Numbered from the stretch's first letter, positions 35,035-44,738 are shown. The stretch is DNA of 64,000 nucleotides from CADEFQ01 sp050185195 (GCA_050185195.1 JBFWZQ010000003.1:247221-311220); one strand, 5' to 3'. A program made the numbers and translations. The notes: generated by a model from the sequence alone, not told the origin.

Positions 35035-36412
35035 GCGCGGCCTTTCCCGGCTCGATGAGCCCATCGACTTCCACGACGCACCGCCGGTAATGCGACAGGC
35101 CGGCCCCCACGAGCACGAGCGCGGCCAGGCCGATCGTCGCGGCTTCGATCGTCATGGCGTATCGCAACTGGCCCGGATCGCCCAGCAGATCCGTCATCAG
35201 GCCGACGGGCGGCGGCCCGAGCAACTGGCCGAACACGCCGATGCAGAGGTAGTAGAGCGCGGTGGCTTGCGACTTGATCTGCCCCGGCGCGATCAGCGTG
35301 ATCGAGGCGGGACCCGCCGCGGCGGCCATGGCCTGCCCGGTGAAGGCCACGAGCTGCATCGCGATGGCGAGCTCCACGCTCGGCATGACCGGATACAACG
35401 CAAAGCCCGGCACGGCGATCGCGAGCCCCGTCCACAGCGCGCGCAGCGTGGCATCCTCGCGCCCCGCGGCAATCCAGCGCTTCGTGAGCGCGATGCCACC
35501 GAGGGTGCCGATCGGGCCGCCGATGAAAAACAGCACGCCGGTAGCGATGCCGACGTCACGCACGCTCCAGCCCCAGGTGCGGCCGAAGAGCGCCACGTTC
35601 CAGAACGAGAGGGACCCCATCGTGACGACCGCCGCGGAACCGATGAACAGGGCGCCGAAGGCCGTCCAGCGCTTGCGCATGAAACGCACCGCCGCGCCGA
35701 GCGAAGCATGGCCCGCGGCGTCGGCGTCCAGTTCGCGCCGCGCCTGGTCCTGTCGACGCGGCTCGCGGATCGTGAACATCAGCGCCGCGAGCACGAATCC
35801 CGGCAGGCCCACCACCACGAAGGCGAGCTGCCAGCTGCGCAGGTCTCCCAGCAGCGGCAGGTGCAGCGGCGGCAACGACGTGATGTGGTGCACGAGCGGG
35901 CCGCCGAAGAGGAACGCCGTGCCCGCGCCGAGGAAGGTGCCGGCCATGAAAAGGCTCAGCGGCGGCGCACGGCGCTCGCGCGGGAAATAGTCGCTGATCA
36001 GGGAAACGCTGCAGGGCGCGACGCACGCTTCGCCGAGGCCCACGCCCATGCGCGTGAGGAACAGCGGTACGAATCCGCGCACGAGGCCCGCGGTGGCGGT
36101 CATCGCGCACCAGATCGAGATACCTGCCGCGAGGATCCTGCGGCGGCTGTAGCGGTCGGCGAGCCAGCCGATCGGCACGCCGACGAACACGTAAAACAGC
36201 CCGAACGCCGGACCCATCAGCAGCCCTACCTGCAGGTCGGTGAGGGCGAGGTCGGCCTTGATGGACTCGAGCAGCAGGCTCGGCAGGAAGCGGTCGATAT
36301 ACGAGACGACCTGGGTGGCCGTCAGCAGCAGGACCACGTACCACGCGTAGCGGCCCGCCGCTTGCGCGACGTTCGCGGGCATGGGTCGGGTCATGGCCAG
36401 TTCCGCTCGCAC
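35027..36412 (-). CDS. MFS transporter, spinster-like
   Basis: 461 residues, 12 membrane helices. Motif A occurs as GWLADRYSRRRIL, and SYIDRFLPSLLLESIKADL matches the N-terminus of spinster-type carriers common in TonB-receptor catabolic loci. A later ATG (MTRPMP) is possible as the start. It is the first gene of an eight-gene operon and is divergent from the LysR gene. It should carry the imported compound across the inner membrane. Confidence 0.9.
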   Translation of the reverse strand: MRAELAMTRPMPANVAQAAGRYAWYVVLLLTATQVVSYIDRFLPSLLLESIKADLALTDLQVGLLMGPAFGLFYVFVGVPIGWLADRYSRRRILAAGISIWCAMTATAGLVRGFVPLFLTRMGVGLGEACVAPCSVSLISDYFPRERRAPPLSLFMAGTFLGAGTAFLFGGPLVHHITSLPPLHLPLLGDLRSWQLAFVVVGLPGFVLAALMFTIREPRRQDQARRELDADAAGHASLGAAVRFMRKRWTAFGALFIGSAAVVTMGSLSFWNVALFGRTWGWSVRDVGIATGVLFFIGGPIGTLGGIALTKRWIAAGREDATLRALWTGLAIAVPGFALYPVMPSVELAIAMQLVAFTGQAMAAAAGPASITLIAPGQIKSQATALYYLCIGVFGQLLGPPPVGLMTDLLGDPGQLRYAMTIEAATIGLAALVLVGAGLSHYRRCVVEVDGLIEPGKAAHA

Positions 36413-36491
36413 CGATCGCGGTCCCCCGGGTCAATGCCCGCAGCGTCGGCCGGAAGGGCCGCGCAGGCAAACGATATGAATTCGCCCAACC

Positions 36492-36508
36492 TGTGAAAAA
36501 TTGTCACA
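36492..36508. promoter_or_regulatory. Interrupted dyad between the MFS and LysR genes
   Basis: TGTGA-N7-TCACA, a perfect 5-bp arm dyad with the T-N11-A form preferred by LysR proteins, in the AT-rich part of the 105-bp divergent region, ending 9 bp before the lysR GTG. Likely binding site of the LysR product, controlling itself and the operon. Confidence 0.55.
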
Positions 36509-36517
36509 ATACCTCCG

Positions 36518-37441
36518 GTGCGACGCCTGCCCTCCATGCAGACCCTGCGCGCGTTCGAAGCCGCCGCGCGCCTCGAGAGTTACTCCGCCGCGGCGCAGGA
36601 ACTCGACGTCACGCACGGCGCGATCAGTCACCGCATCCGCGAACTCGAGGCGCAGCTGGGCATCACGCTCTTTCGCCGCGTCGGGCGCAGCATGTCGCCC
36701 ACCCGTGAGGCGGTGACCCTGTTTGCGCAGGTGCGTGAGTCGCTGGGGTTGCTGCAGCGCGTGTTCCCGGATGTCGCCAATACGACACCCGGCCGCCTCG
36801 TCGTGAGCGTGCATCCGTCCCTCGCGACGCGCTGGCTGGTGCCGCGCGTCGGTGCCTTCCTGCGTCGCATGCCCGATCTTGCCGTCGAAGTGCGCTCGGT
36901 GGCCGATCTCGGCGACTTCCTGAGCCACGGCGTGGACGTCGCGATCCGCTACGGCGCCGGCACCTGGGGCAATGCCACGGGCGAGCGCATCGCCGGCGAA
37001 GTGCTGTTTCCGGTCTGCACGCCCGCCTATCGGGAGGCCCACCGGATCCGCACGCCGGGCGACCTGCGCCGTTGCAGGCTGCTGCGGCACGCCTGGCAAC
37101 CCTGGCAGCCCTGGTTGCGTGCCGCTCGCCTGCGCATCAAGGAGCCTGCCGGACAGTTGACCGTGTCGGATACCGCGATGCTGCTCGAGGCCGCCGCGGC
37201 GGGCGAGGGCGTGGCGCTCGCCCGCAGCCTGTTCGCCACGGACGACCTCGAGCGTGGGCGGCTGGTGCGCCTGTTCGACATCGCGGTCGAGGACACCTTC
37301 GCTTACTACCTGACCTGGCATCTCGGCGCGCCGCTGTCCCCGGCCGGCGCGGCGTTCCGGGACTGGCTGCGGGAAGAGATCGCGACCCAGCCGCGTAGCA
37401 GCAAAAGCAGCGCTGGCACACCACGTGGAAGGCGCGCATAG
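36518..37441 (+). CDS. GcvA-type LysR-family regulator
   Basis: 307 residues from a GTG at 36518. The start MRRLPSMQTLRAFEAAAR is the standard N-terminus of the GcvA group, which supports GTG rather than the later ATG. HTH: YSAAAQELDVTHGAISHRI. The effector domain follows from about residue 90 and keeps the group's DVAIRYGAG segment. It is divergent from the MFS-to-ASCH operon and probably activates it in response to its substrate. Confidence 0.92.
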   Translation: MRRLPSMQTLRAFEAAARLESYSAAAQELDVTHGAISHRIRELEAQLGITLFRRVGRSMSPTREAVTLFAQVRESLGLLQRVFPDVANTTPGRLVVSVHPSLATRWLVPRVGAFLRRMPDLAVEVRSVADLGDFLSHGVDVAIRYGAGTWGNATGERIAGEVLFPVCTPAYREAHRIRTPGDLRRCRLLRHAWQPWQPWLRAARLRIKEPAGQLTVSDTAMLLEAAAAGEGVALARSLFATDDLERGRLVRLFDIAVEDTFAYYLTWHLGAPLSPAGAAFRDWLREEIATQPRSSKSSAGTPRGRRA

Positions 37442-37447
37442 TCAGAG

Positions 37448-37468
37448 GTTCCTGCAAAGAACAGGAAC
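37448..37468 (+). promoter_or_regulatory. Hairpin covering the ribosome site of the next gene
   Basis: GTTCCTG-N7-CAGGAAC, perfect 7-bp arms. The 3' arm contains AGGAA, the ribosome-binding site of the gene starting at 37475, so folding would hide it. It may instead be a DNA operator. Confidence 0.5.
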
Positions 37469-37474
37469 GCGGCC

Positions 37475-38149
37475 ATGGGGGCAGCACCCATCGATCACGC
37501 CCGCCTGATGCGGGTCTCCGGCGACCGGGTCGAGGCGGCCGCGCGCCACGGCACGCCGCAGGAGCAGCTCGTTGCACGCCGCCTGGTCGAAGACGCCGGC
37601 GCCTGGCGCACTTGGGAGGGCGAACATGGCAGCCTGATGCGCAAGGTCGCAGCGGAGCGCGCCGCGCGGCAGTCGCGCGCCCTGAAAACGACATCGTTCA
37701 TGCTGATCGAGCGCGAGTCGCTGTTCGGGTACGTGTCGGCGCGGCGGCTGCGCGGCGATGCACGCCGACAAGCGCTGGTCCTGTTCCACGGCGCGCGCGC
37801 CTACACCGACGCCATGGTGGCCGAACACGGCAACTTCGTGCGGGCCGCCTGCAGCCACCTGTGCACCTGTCACATCGGCACGGTCGAATTGTTCGATGGG
37901 GCATTCCAGGAGCCCCTGGCGCGCTACGAGGTCCTGTACCGCGAGTACTTCTGCGCCTTCTGCGACGTCTCGCTCGGCGTGCGCCGTGATGTCGAATCGC
38001 TGCGTGCCTTGCTGCCCTACCTCAAGCACCAGGTCGCGGAACTGCGCAGGGCCATCCTCGCCATGCCGCGCACGCTGCCGGAACTCGCGCGCGAGGCCGA
38101 ACTGCGCCGGCCGACCGGCGACACCGTGCGCCTGTTTCGCCCGCACTAA
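37475..38149 (+). CDS. Cys-rich conserved-looking protein of unknown function
   Basis: 224 residues, soluble, with no signal peptide and no family I recognise. Two cysteine groups stand out: CSHLCTCH (about 127-134) and CAFC (about 155-158), which with nearby His residues could bind a metal or cluster. The rest is predominantly helical. It follows the LysR gene by 33 bp and precedes the aminotransferase by 83 bp, so it may belong to either unit. Confidence 0.6.
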   Translation: MGAAPIDHARLMRVSGDRVEAAARHGTPQEQLVARRLVEDAGAWRTWEGEHGSLMRKVAAERAARQSRALKTTSFMLIERESLFGYVSARRLRGDARRQALVLFHGARAYTDAMVAEHGNFVRAACSHLCTCHIGTVELFDGAFQEPLARYEVLYREYFCAFCDVSLGVRRDVESLRALLPYLKHQVAELRRAILAMPRTLPELAREAELRRPTGDTVRLFRPH

Positions 38150-38232
38150 CCCCCCATCGCGCACGGCGGCCATTGCAAACACTGCTGACGACGGCGCACA
38201 GTGTGCGCCTTGCAGCGCAGCAGGCGGGGGTC

Positions 38233-39555
38233 ATGCGCCACATCAGGACGGAGCTTCCCGGGCCGAAGGCACGGGCGCTGATCGCGCGCGACGCCGCGGT
38301 CACGACGCCATCCTATCCACGCGACTATCCGTTCGTGATGTCGCACGGGCGCGGCACGGAAGCCTGGGACGTCGACGGCAACCGTTTCCTCGATTTCGAG
38401 GCGGGCATCGCCGTCTGCGCCACCGGCCACGCGCACCCGGAGGTGGTGGCGGCCATCAAGGCCGCGGCGGACGACTTCCTGCACGTCTCGAGCGATTTCT
38501 GGCACGAACGCATGACGGCACTCGCAGAGCGCCTCACGCGCCTCGCGCCTCTCGGTGAGCCCGCACTCGCCTTCCTGTGCCAGTCAGGCACGGAAGCGGT
38601 CGAAGCCGCCCTCAAGCTCGCGCGCTACGTGACGCGGCGCCCGCGTTTCATCGGTTTTCTCGGCGGCTTCCACGGCCGCACCATGGGGTCGCTCGCCTTC
38701 ACGTCGAGCAAGCACACCCAGCAGCTGGGCTTCTCGCCGACGATGCCCGGCGTGACCCACGTGCCCTATCCCAATCCCTATCGCCCGCTGTTCGCGGGGC
38801 CGGACCAGGGCGAGGCCGTGCTCGCGTACCTGCGCATGCTGTTCGAGCGCAGCGTGCCCGCCGCGGAAGTCGCCGCGATCGTCGTCGAACCGATCCAGGG
38901 CGAGGGCGGCTATCTCGTGCCGCCCGATGGGTTCCTCGCCGGCCTGCGCGCGCTGTGCGACGAACACGGCATCCTGCTCGTCTTCGATGAAGTCCAGAGC
39001 GGCATCGGCCGGACCGGGCGGATGTTTGCGTGCGAGCACTGGGGCGTGGCTCCCGACATCATGACTCTCGCGAAGGGGCTCGGATCCGGCGTGCCGATCG
39101 GCGCGGTGGTCGCGAGGAAGCGTTACATGGGCGAGTGGCGCCGCGGCGCGCACGGCAACACGTTCGGCGGCAACCCGCTCGCCTGCGCCGCGGCCTGCGC
39201 CACCCTCGACCTCGTCGAACGCGAGTACGCGGCACTCGCCGCGCAGAACGGCGCGCACCTGCAGTCCCGCCTGCGTGGCTTGGCGGCGGCCTACCCCTGC
39301 ATCGGCGAGGTGCGCGGCAAGGGGCTCATGGTCGGCATGGAACTGGTCATGAACGACGCCGCACGCACGCCTGCGAAGGCGCTCTGCGACGCGCTCGTCA
39401 CGCGCGCCTTCCACAACGGCTTGCTGCTGCTTTCCTGCGGCACGAGTACGGTGCGCTTCATGCCGCCGCTCAACGTGAGCGTCGCGCAGATCGACGAGGC
39501 GGTCGCGCTGCTGCGCGCGAGCCTCGACGAGGCGCTGCAAGGCTGCGCTGCTTGA
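38233..39555 (+). CDS. Class III PLP aminotransferase (4-aminobutyrate aminotransferase-like)
   Basis: 440 residues from ATG 38233. PLP-binding features: GTEAVEAALKLAR (119-131), the GGFHGRTMGSL segment, Asp252 in FDEVQSGIGRTG, and the Schiff-base Lys281 in TLAKGLGSGVPIG. Relatives transfer amino groups from omega-amino acids such as GABA, ornithine or beta-alanine. The stop overlaps the permease start (TTGA), so uptake and transamination of one amino compound is likely. A TTG at 38173 could extend the N-terminus by 20 residues. Confidence 0.92.
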   Translation: MRHIRTELPGPKARALIARDAAVTTPSYPRDYPFVMSHGRGTEAWDVDGNRFLDFEAGIAVCATGHAHPEVVAAIKAAADDFLHVSSDFWHERMTALAERLTRLAPLGEPALAFLCQSGTEAVEAALKLARYVTRRPRFIGFLGGFHGRTMGSLAFTSSKHTQQLGFSPTMPGVTHVPYPNPYRPLFAGPDQGEAVLAYLRMLFERSVPAAEVAAIVVEPIQGEGGYLVPPDGFLAGLRALCDEHGILLVFDEVQSGIGRTGRMFACEHWGVAPDIMTLAKGLGSGVPIGAVVARKRYMGEWRRGAHGNTFGGNPLACAAACATLDLVEREYAALAAQNGAHLQSRLRGLAAAYPCIGEVRGKGLMVGMELVMNDAARTPAKALCDALVTRAFHNGLLLLSCGTSTVRFMPPLNVSVAQIDEAVALLRASLDEALQGCAA

Positions 39556-40868
39556 CGCCCGAACGCCCCCGCCGCGAACTCGGCTTCTGGATGTGCACGG
39601 CGCTCGTCGTCGGCAATACCATCGGCATGGGCATCTTCATGATGCCCGCCGCGCTCGCGCCCTACGGCCTGAACGCGCTCACCGGCTGGGGCATCACCGT
39701 GGTCGGCTGCATGTTCCTCGCGCGCGTGTTCGCGCGCCTCGCGCGCCACTACCCGTCGGCCGACGGCCCGTACGCCTACATCCGCTCGACGCTCGGCCAC
39801 TGGCCCGCGTTCCTGTCGATGTGGAGCTACTGGGTCTCGAACTGGATCACGAACGCGACGCTCGCCGTGAGCGTGGTCGGCTATCTCGATGCCGCCGTCC
39901 CGTCATTCGCGCATTTCCCGCCGGCCTTGCTCGCACTCGCGCTGATGTGGCTGCTCGTCGTCGTGAACCTCATGGGCACGCGCGCCGGCGGGCGCGTGCA
40001 GGTCGCCTGCACGCTGCTCAAGCTCCTGCCGATGGTGGCCGTGGTGTTGCTCGGGGCGTGGATGCTGTTCACCGAACCGGGCGCCTACACACGCTCGGTG
40101 CCCGCGACCGCGATTTCGTTCCCGCAGACGATGGCGGCTTCGACCATCGCGCTGTTTGCAATGCTGGGGCTCGAATCCGCGAGCGTGCCGGCCGGGCGCG
40201 TGCGCGATCCGGGCCGCAACATCCCGCGCGCCACGCTGATCGGCACGCTGCTGACGGCCGTGATCTACATCCTCGTGTCGACCGTGCCGCTGCTGCTCAT
40301 CCCGCAGGCCGAGCTGGCGCAGTCGGCCGCACCGTTCGTCGACCTGCTCGACGGTCACCTCGGTGACGGCGTCGGGCGCTGGCTGGCGCTGTTCGTCGTG
40401 GTGAGCGGCCTCGGCGCGCTGAACGGCTGGACGCTGATCGGCGGCAACCTCACCGCGACGATGGCCACCCAGGGGGATTTTCCCGCGGGGTTTGCGAAGC
40501 TGAACGGGCGCGGCGCGCCCGCCCGGGCGCTCGTCATCAACGGCCTGCTCGCGAGCGCGATGATCTTCATGAACTACAGCAGGTCGCTCGTCGACGGGTT
40601 CGTGTTCCTGAGCACGATCGTGACGGCGGCGAACCTGCCGCTGTACCTGTGCTCCTCGCTCGCGCTCGTCATCCTGTGGCATCGCGGCGAGCGCCCGGCG
40701 GGCGGCGACCTGCGGGTCCTCGGCACGCTCGGCACCGCCTACGTCGTGCTCACCTTCTATGGCGTCGGCCACGTGCCCTTCCTCTGGGCGCTGGCGCTCG
40801 CGGCCGCGGGCGTGCCGATCTCGCTGTGGTCGCGCCGCGGTCAGCGGCTCTCGAGCGCGGTCTCGTAA
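39552..40868 (+). CDS. APC-family amino acid/amine permease
   Basis: 438 residues from a TTG at 39552 that overlaps the aminotransferase stop. About 12 membrane helices. The first holds the substrate-binding GNTIGMGIFMMPAAL motif of the APC superfamily; GLESASVPAGRVRDPGRNIPRA is the conserved loop after helix 6. The nearest known types are YjeH/arginine-agmatine-like exchangers. It ends inside the convergent carboxylesterase gene (28-bp tail overlap). Confidence 0.88.
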   Translation: MTPERPRRELGFWMCTALVVGNTIGMGIFMMPAALAPYGLNALTGWGITVVGCMFLARVFARLARHYPSADGPYAYIRSTLGHWPAFLSMWSYWVSNWITNATLAVSVVGYLDAAVPSFAHFPPALLALALMWLLVVVNLMGTRAGGRVQVACTLLKLLPMVAVVLLGAWMLFTEPGAYTRSVPATAISFPQTMAASTIALFAMLGLESASVPAGRVRDPGRNIPRATLIGTLLTAVIYILVSTVPLLLIPQAELAQSAAPFVDLLDGHLGDGVGRWLALFVVVSGLGALNGWTLIGGNLTATMATQGDFPAGFAKLNGRGAPARALVINGLLASAMIFMNYSRSLVDGFVFLSTIVTAANLPLYLCSSLALVILWHRGERPAGGDLRVLGTLGTAYVVLTFYGVGHVPFLWALALAAAGVPISLWSRRGQRLSSAVS

Positions 40869-42412
40869 AGGCCGTCGAGGAAGCGCAACTGCTCCAGGCG
40901 TTCGGGCTTGCGCACCGTGATCACCGGCGCGAGGTCCAGCATCCGGTCCGTGGCGCGCTCGTAACGCGGCCAGTGCGGCAGGCCGGGCCCATTCGGATCG
41001 CCGCGCCTCGCGAAATTGACCCAGTAGCCCGTGACGATCTGCGCCATGCGCAGGTCCGCGGCGCTCGGCGGCGCCTCGCCGCGCCAGCGACCGCCCATGC
41101 CGAGGTCGCCGAACACGTAGGCCACGTCGTCCGAGTGGGCCGCTCCCGGAACCTTGCCGCGCCGGCCCTCCCCGACGTAGCTGAACTCATAGAACCAGGC
41201 GGGCTTGCCGACGCTCGGCATTTCGCCGGCGAGGAAGCGCGCGGGCCCGCGAAACAGCATGTCCATGAACCAGGTCTTGACCAGGGTCGGCTCGTCGACC
41301 CCGGCATAGGCCTGTCGCACCGCCCCAGGGTCCTCACCGCGCAGCATGTCCTTCAACTTGAACTCGTAGGGACCGAGCAGCGACGCCTCCCAGCTCGTGG
41401 TGCCCGAGAGGAACGGCACCGGCTGCTGGCGTCCCGCGCGGAACGTGCGCGAAATGTCGTCCGGCAACACGTCCCCGTCGACCACGGGGTTCATCGAATT
41501 CGGGATCTCTTTTTCCGAGTACGCGATGATCCGCCCGGTCGGCAGCGCGCGCAGTTTTGCCGGCGCGTCGCTGTCGTTCTCGATGCCGAAGCTCGTGGCC
41601 ATCTGCAGGCCGTCCGCCTCGAGCGACTGGAACGGCCCACCCTCGCCCCGCAACCTGCGATCGCCCTCGATGCGCGAAGCGCCGCTCTGCGCGATGGCGC
41701 CCTGGAAAAGGCCGCGCGCGGACGGCGTGGCCATCAGCGTCGTGACCGACACGCCGCCGGCCGACTGGCCGAAGATCGTCACGCGCGCGGGATCGCCGCC
41801 GAACGCCGCGATGTTCGCCTGCACCCAGCGCAGCGCCGCGACCTGGTCCATCAGCGCGTAGTTGGCAAGCGGCGTGCCTGCCATCGACGCCGACAGCGCC
41901 GGGTGCGCAAAGAGGCCGAGCCGGTCGAGCCGATAGTTGATCGTGACGACCGCGACATCCTTGTGCGCCAGCGCGAAAGGTTCGGCACCGGGCCAGGAAC
42001 CCGCGCCCCAGCGATAGCTCCCGCCGTGGATCCACACCATCACGGGCACACGGGCGCCCCCGTCGAAGGCGCCCGCCGGCACGTAGATGTTGAGCTTGAG
42101 GCAGTCCTCGCCCATCGGCAGCCCCGCGAGGGGGTACGGGGTCCGCCGCGACTGCGGACAGATGGTGCCGAACGCGGTCGCATCCAGCACCGCCTCGCGA
42201 TGCAGGGCCGGCTGTGGCGGCTGCCAGCGCCGTTCGCCCTCGGGCGCCGCCGCATACGGCACGCCGCGAAACACGGCGATACCGCCCAGCACCTGGCCGA
42301 CTACTCCGCCTTCGGCGGTCGGGACCATGCGGGTCGGCGCGGCCAGGGCCGACGCCGACACCATCGTGACACACAGCAGCGCGTAGCCGCCGAGACGGGA
42401 GAGTGTGCTCAT
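40841..42412 (-). CDS. Exported type B carboxylesterase
   Basis: 523 residues with a signal peptide (about 1-24). The alpha/beta hydrolase has EDCLKLNIY (102-110), the oxyanion loop VWIHGGSYRWG and Ser217 in FGQSAGG; the catalytic His is in GAAHSDDVAYVF. Relatives hydrolyse carboxylic esters of plant or aromatic origin. Its ATG begins one base after the stop of the TonB receptor gene, so the pair probably imports and cleaves, or cleaves and imports, one ester. Confidence 0.93.
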   Translation of the reverse strand: MSTLSRLGGYALLCVTMVSASALAAPTRMVPTAEGGVVGQVLGGIAVFRGVPYAAAPEGERRWQPPQPALHREAVLDATAFGTICPQSRRTPYPLAGLPMGEDCLKLNIYVPAGAFDGGARVPVMVWIHGGSYRWGAGSWPGAEPFALAHKDVAVVTINYRLDRLGLFAHPALSASMAGTPLANYALMDQVAALRWVQANIAAFGGDPARVTIFGQSAGGVSVTTLMATPSARGLFQGAIAQSGASRIEGDRRLRGEGGPFQSLEADGLQMATSFGIENDSDAPAKLRALPTGRIIAYSEKEIPNSMNPVVDGDVLPDDISRTFRAGRQQPVPFLSGTTSWEASLLGPYEFKLKDMLRGEDPGAVRQAYAGVDEPTLVKTWFMDMLFRGPARFLAGEMPSVGKPAWFYEFSYVGEGRRGKVPGAAHSDDVAYVFGDLGMGGRWRGEAPPSAADLRMAQIVTGYWVNFARRGDPNGPGLPHWPRYERATDRMLDLAPVITVRKPERLEQLRFLDGLYETALESR

Positions 42413-42413
42413 G

Positions 42414-44738
42414 TCAGAACTTGTAGCTCGCCGTGAGGCCCCAGGTGCGCAGGCGAGGATACGAGACGGTCGTGCGATTGAGGAAGATGGCGACCTGGTT
42501 GTCGACGTAGTTGTTGAGCCACGAGTCGCGGAAGGCGCCGGTCGGCGTCGCATCGTCGGTCAGGTTCTCGCCCCACAGTTCGAAGCGCCACTGTTCGGAC
42601 TCGAGGCCGAGGCGGGCATTGAGCCGCTCCGTCGATCCGGTCTTCGTGAGGCCTTCCGACATCGGCTTCTGGCTCGCCTTGAACGAGAAGTCGACGCGGC
42701 CGAAGAAATCGAAGCCCGTGAAGGCCGCGTGCCGGTAGTCGAGGCCCATGTTCCATTGCACCGGCGAGGTGCGCGGCAGGTCGAAGCCCGAGATGTCGCC
42801 GCCCGAGGGCGCGAACGACGGCAGCGTGACCAGGCTGCGGTTGACCGCGTCCTTGAACTCCGCGTCGGTGTACGAAAAGCCTGCATTCGCCGCAAAGCCC
42901 ATCCCCAGGGCCGCGCGCAGCGCCAGCTCGATGCCCTGCGACGTCGCGGTACCGACGTTCAGCGTCACGGTCTGCGGGATGGTCGCGCTCGGCGACAGCG
43001 CCGGCAGCTGCATGTCGGTCCAGTCGACGTAGAAGAGCGCCACGTCGAAGCTCACGCGGCCGTCCGCGAGCGAGCCCTTCGTGCCGAGTTCGTAGGTCCA
43101 GTTCTCCTCGGGTTCGAACGACTCCTCCGCGGCGACGCTCGCGTTCTCGTTGAAGCCGCCTGCCTTGATGCCCTTCGCGGCCGACGCATAGACCATCAGG
43201 GCGTCGGTCGCACGGTAGTCCACCGTGAAGCGCGGCGTGAAGAACGACCACGTGTCGTTGAACGCGCGCGGGTTCACCACCACGAGTCCGTCGCGCACCA
43301 GCGTGCTCTGGGTCTTCTCTTCTTCCGTGTAGCGGGCTTCGACGCGGCCGCGCAGGCGATCGGTCACGTCGTATTCGAGCGCGCCGAACACCGCGCGCGA
43401 CTCGGTCTCGCGCGAGAAGCGCGAGAAGGCCGGCACGCCGTTCGGCGTGAACCAGGGCGTCGCGATCGCCGTGTAGAACGGCGGGATGAAGCTGACGAAG
43501 TTGGCTGGCAACGAACTCAAGGCACCGGCGTCGAGGCCGCCGTCGTATTCCTGCTCATAGTAGTAGAGGCCGGCGGTCCAGCGCAGCCGCGTGCCCTCGC
43601 CACCCGAGAGACGCAGCTCTTCGCTGAATTCATCCACGTAGTCCCGGTCGCCGCGGAACAGCTTCGACTGGAAGACCTGCGGCACGACGGCGCCCGAAGG
43701 CAGCCGGCCGAGATAGAACCAGGAGGCGGGGCCGACGAGGCGCGTGGCATCCGACAACGCTTCGTGGCGCAGCGTGTTGTAGCCGGTGAGCGAGGTCAGC
43801 TGGCCGATACCGGTGTTCCAGTCGGCCTGCAGGCTCGCGCGGAACACCTCGCGGAATTCGCCCACGCCGCGCGGATCGGCGCCGAGCGCGCTGGTGTCCG
43901 CTTCTGGCAGCTCGCCGCAGAAGGCAAGGCCCTGGCCGGCCCCGTTCAGTTCGCAGTTGCCGCGCGCGAATCCCACGGCCGGCGCACCGATCTCGTCGTC
44001 CGAGTAGTACGCATTGGCCCGCACCGAAAAACTCCCGGATGGTTCCCATTCGAGGCCGCCGGAGTACGTGCGGTACTCGTGTCCGCCGAGCTTGTCGCCC
44101 GGCGAGCTGTGGTTGGTGTAGCTGCCGTCGAACTCGTCGTAGCCCACGGACAGGCGGCCACGCAGGTTTTCCGCGAGGGGACCGCCCACGTGCAGGGCCG
44201 CCCGCGCGGTGCCGTCCGAGCCCCCCGTGGCCGAGACCCGGCCGCCGAATTCGTGGGGCGCGGGCCGCGTCACGAAATTGATCGCACCGGCAAAGCTGTT
44301 GCGGCCGTACAGGGCGCTCTGCGGGCCCTTCACGACCTCGATGCGCTCGACGTCGAGCAGGTTGAAATTGAGGCCCGAGCGGCCGGACACGTTGACGCCG
44401 TCGAGGAAGATCTCGACGTTGTTGACGTCGCCGAACACGTCGTTCTGGGTCAGGCCGCGGATCGTCGGGATCGCAAGGTACTCGCCGATCATGGTGTCGA
44501 AGACGAGGCCGGGGGTCAGGGCGGCCACGTCACGCAGGTCGCGGATGCCCGCGGCCTCGATGTCCTCGGCGGTGAATGCCGTGATGGCGACCGGCACCGT
44601 CTGCAGGCTCTCGGCGGACTTGCGCGCCGTGACGACGATTTCCTCGAGCACGTTGACGTCCCGCGCCTCCTGGGCGCCCGCCGGGACGGTCACCGCCGCC
44701 GCCAAGAACATCGACACTAAAGCCTTGATCCGAGTCAT
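42414..44738 (-). CDS. TonB-dependent outer membrane receptor
   Basis: 774 residues from ATG 44738; the open frame upstream is not coding. Signal peptide 1-23 (AVTVPAGAQ), plug motifs NVLEEIVVTARKSAESLQT, FLDGVNVSGRSG and RIEVVKGPQSALYGRNSFAG, long barrel and a terminal aromatic residue (TASYKF). Ligand unknown. It leads a two-gene operon with the esterase and is divergent from the LytTR regulator, 143 bp apart. Confidence 0.95.
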   Translation of the reverse strand: MTRIKALVSMFLAAAVTVPAGAQEARDVNVLEEIVVTARKSAESLQTVPVAITAFTAEDIEAAGIRDLRDVAALTPGLVFDTMIGEYLAIPTIRGLTQNDVFGDVNNVEIFLDGVNVSGRSGLNFNLLDVERIEVVKGPQSALYGRNSFAGAINFVTRPAPHEFGGRVSATGGSDGTARAALHVGGPLAENLRGRLSVGYDEFDGSYTNHSSPGDKLGGHEYRTYSGGLEWEPSGSFSVRANAYYSDDEIGAPAVGFARGNCELNGAGQGLAFCGELPEADTSALGADPRGVGEFREVFRASLQADWNTGIGQLTSLTGYNTLRHEALSDATRLVGPASWFYLGRLPSGAVVPQVFQSKLFRGDRDYVDEFSEELRLSGGEGTRLRWTAGLYYYEQEYDGGLDAGALSSLPANFVSFIPPFYTAIATPWFTPNGVPAFSRFSRETESRAVFGALEYDVTDRLRGRVEARYTEEEKTQSTLVRDGLVVVNPRAFNDTWSFFTPRFTVDYRATDALMVYASAAKGIKAGGFNENASVAAEESFEPEENWTYELGTKGSLADGRVSFDVALFYVDWTDMQLPALSPSATIPQTVTLNVGTATSQGIELALRAALGMGFAANAGFSYTDAEFKDAVNRSLVTLPSFAPSGGDISGFDLPRTSPVQWNMGLDYRHAAFTGFDFFGRVDFSFKASQKPMSEGLTKTGSTERLNARLGLESEQWRFELWGENLTDDATPTGAFRDSWLNNYVDNQVAIFLNRTTVSYPRLRTWGLTASYKF

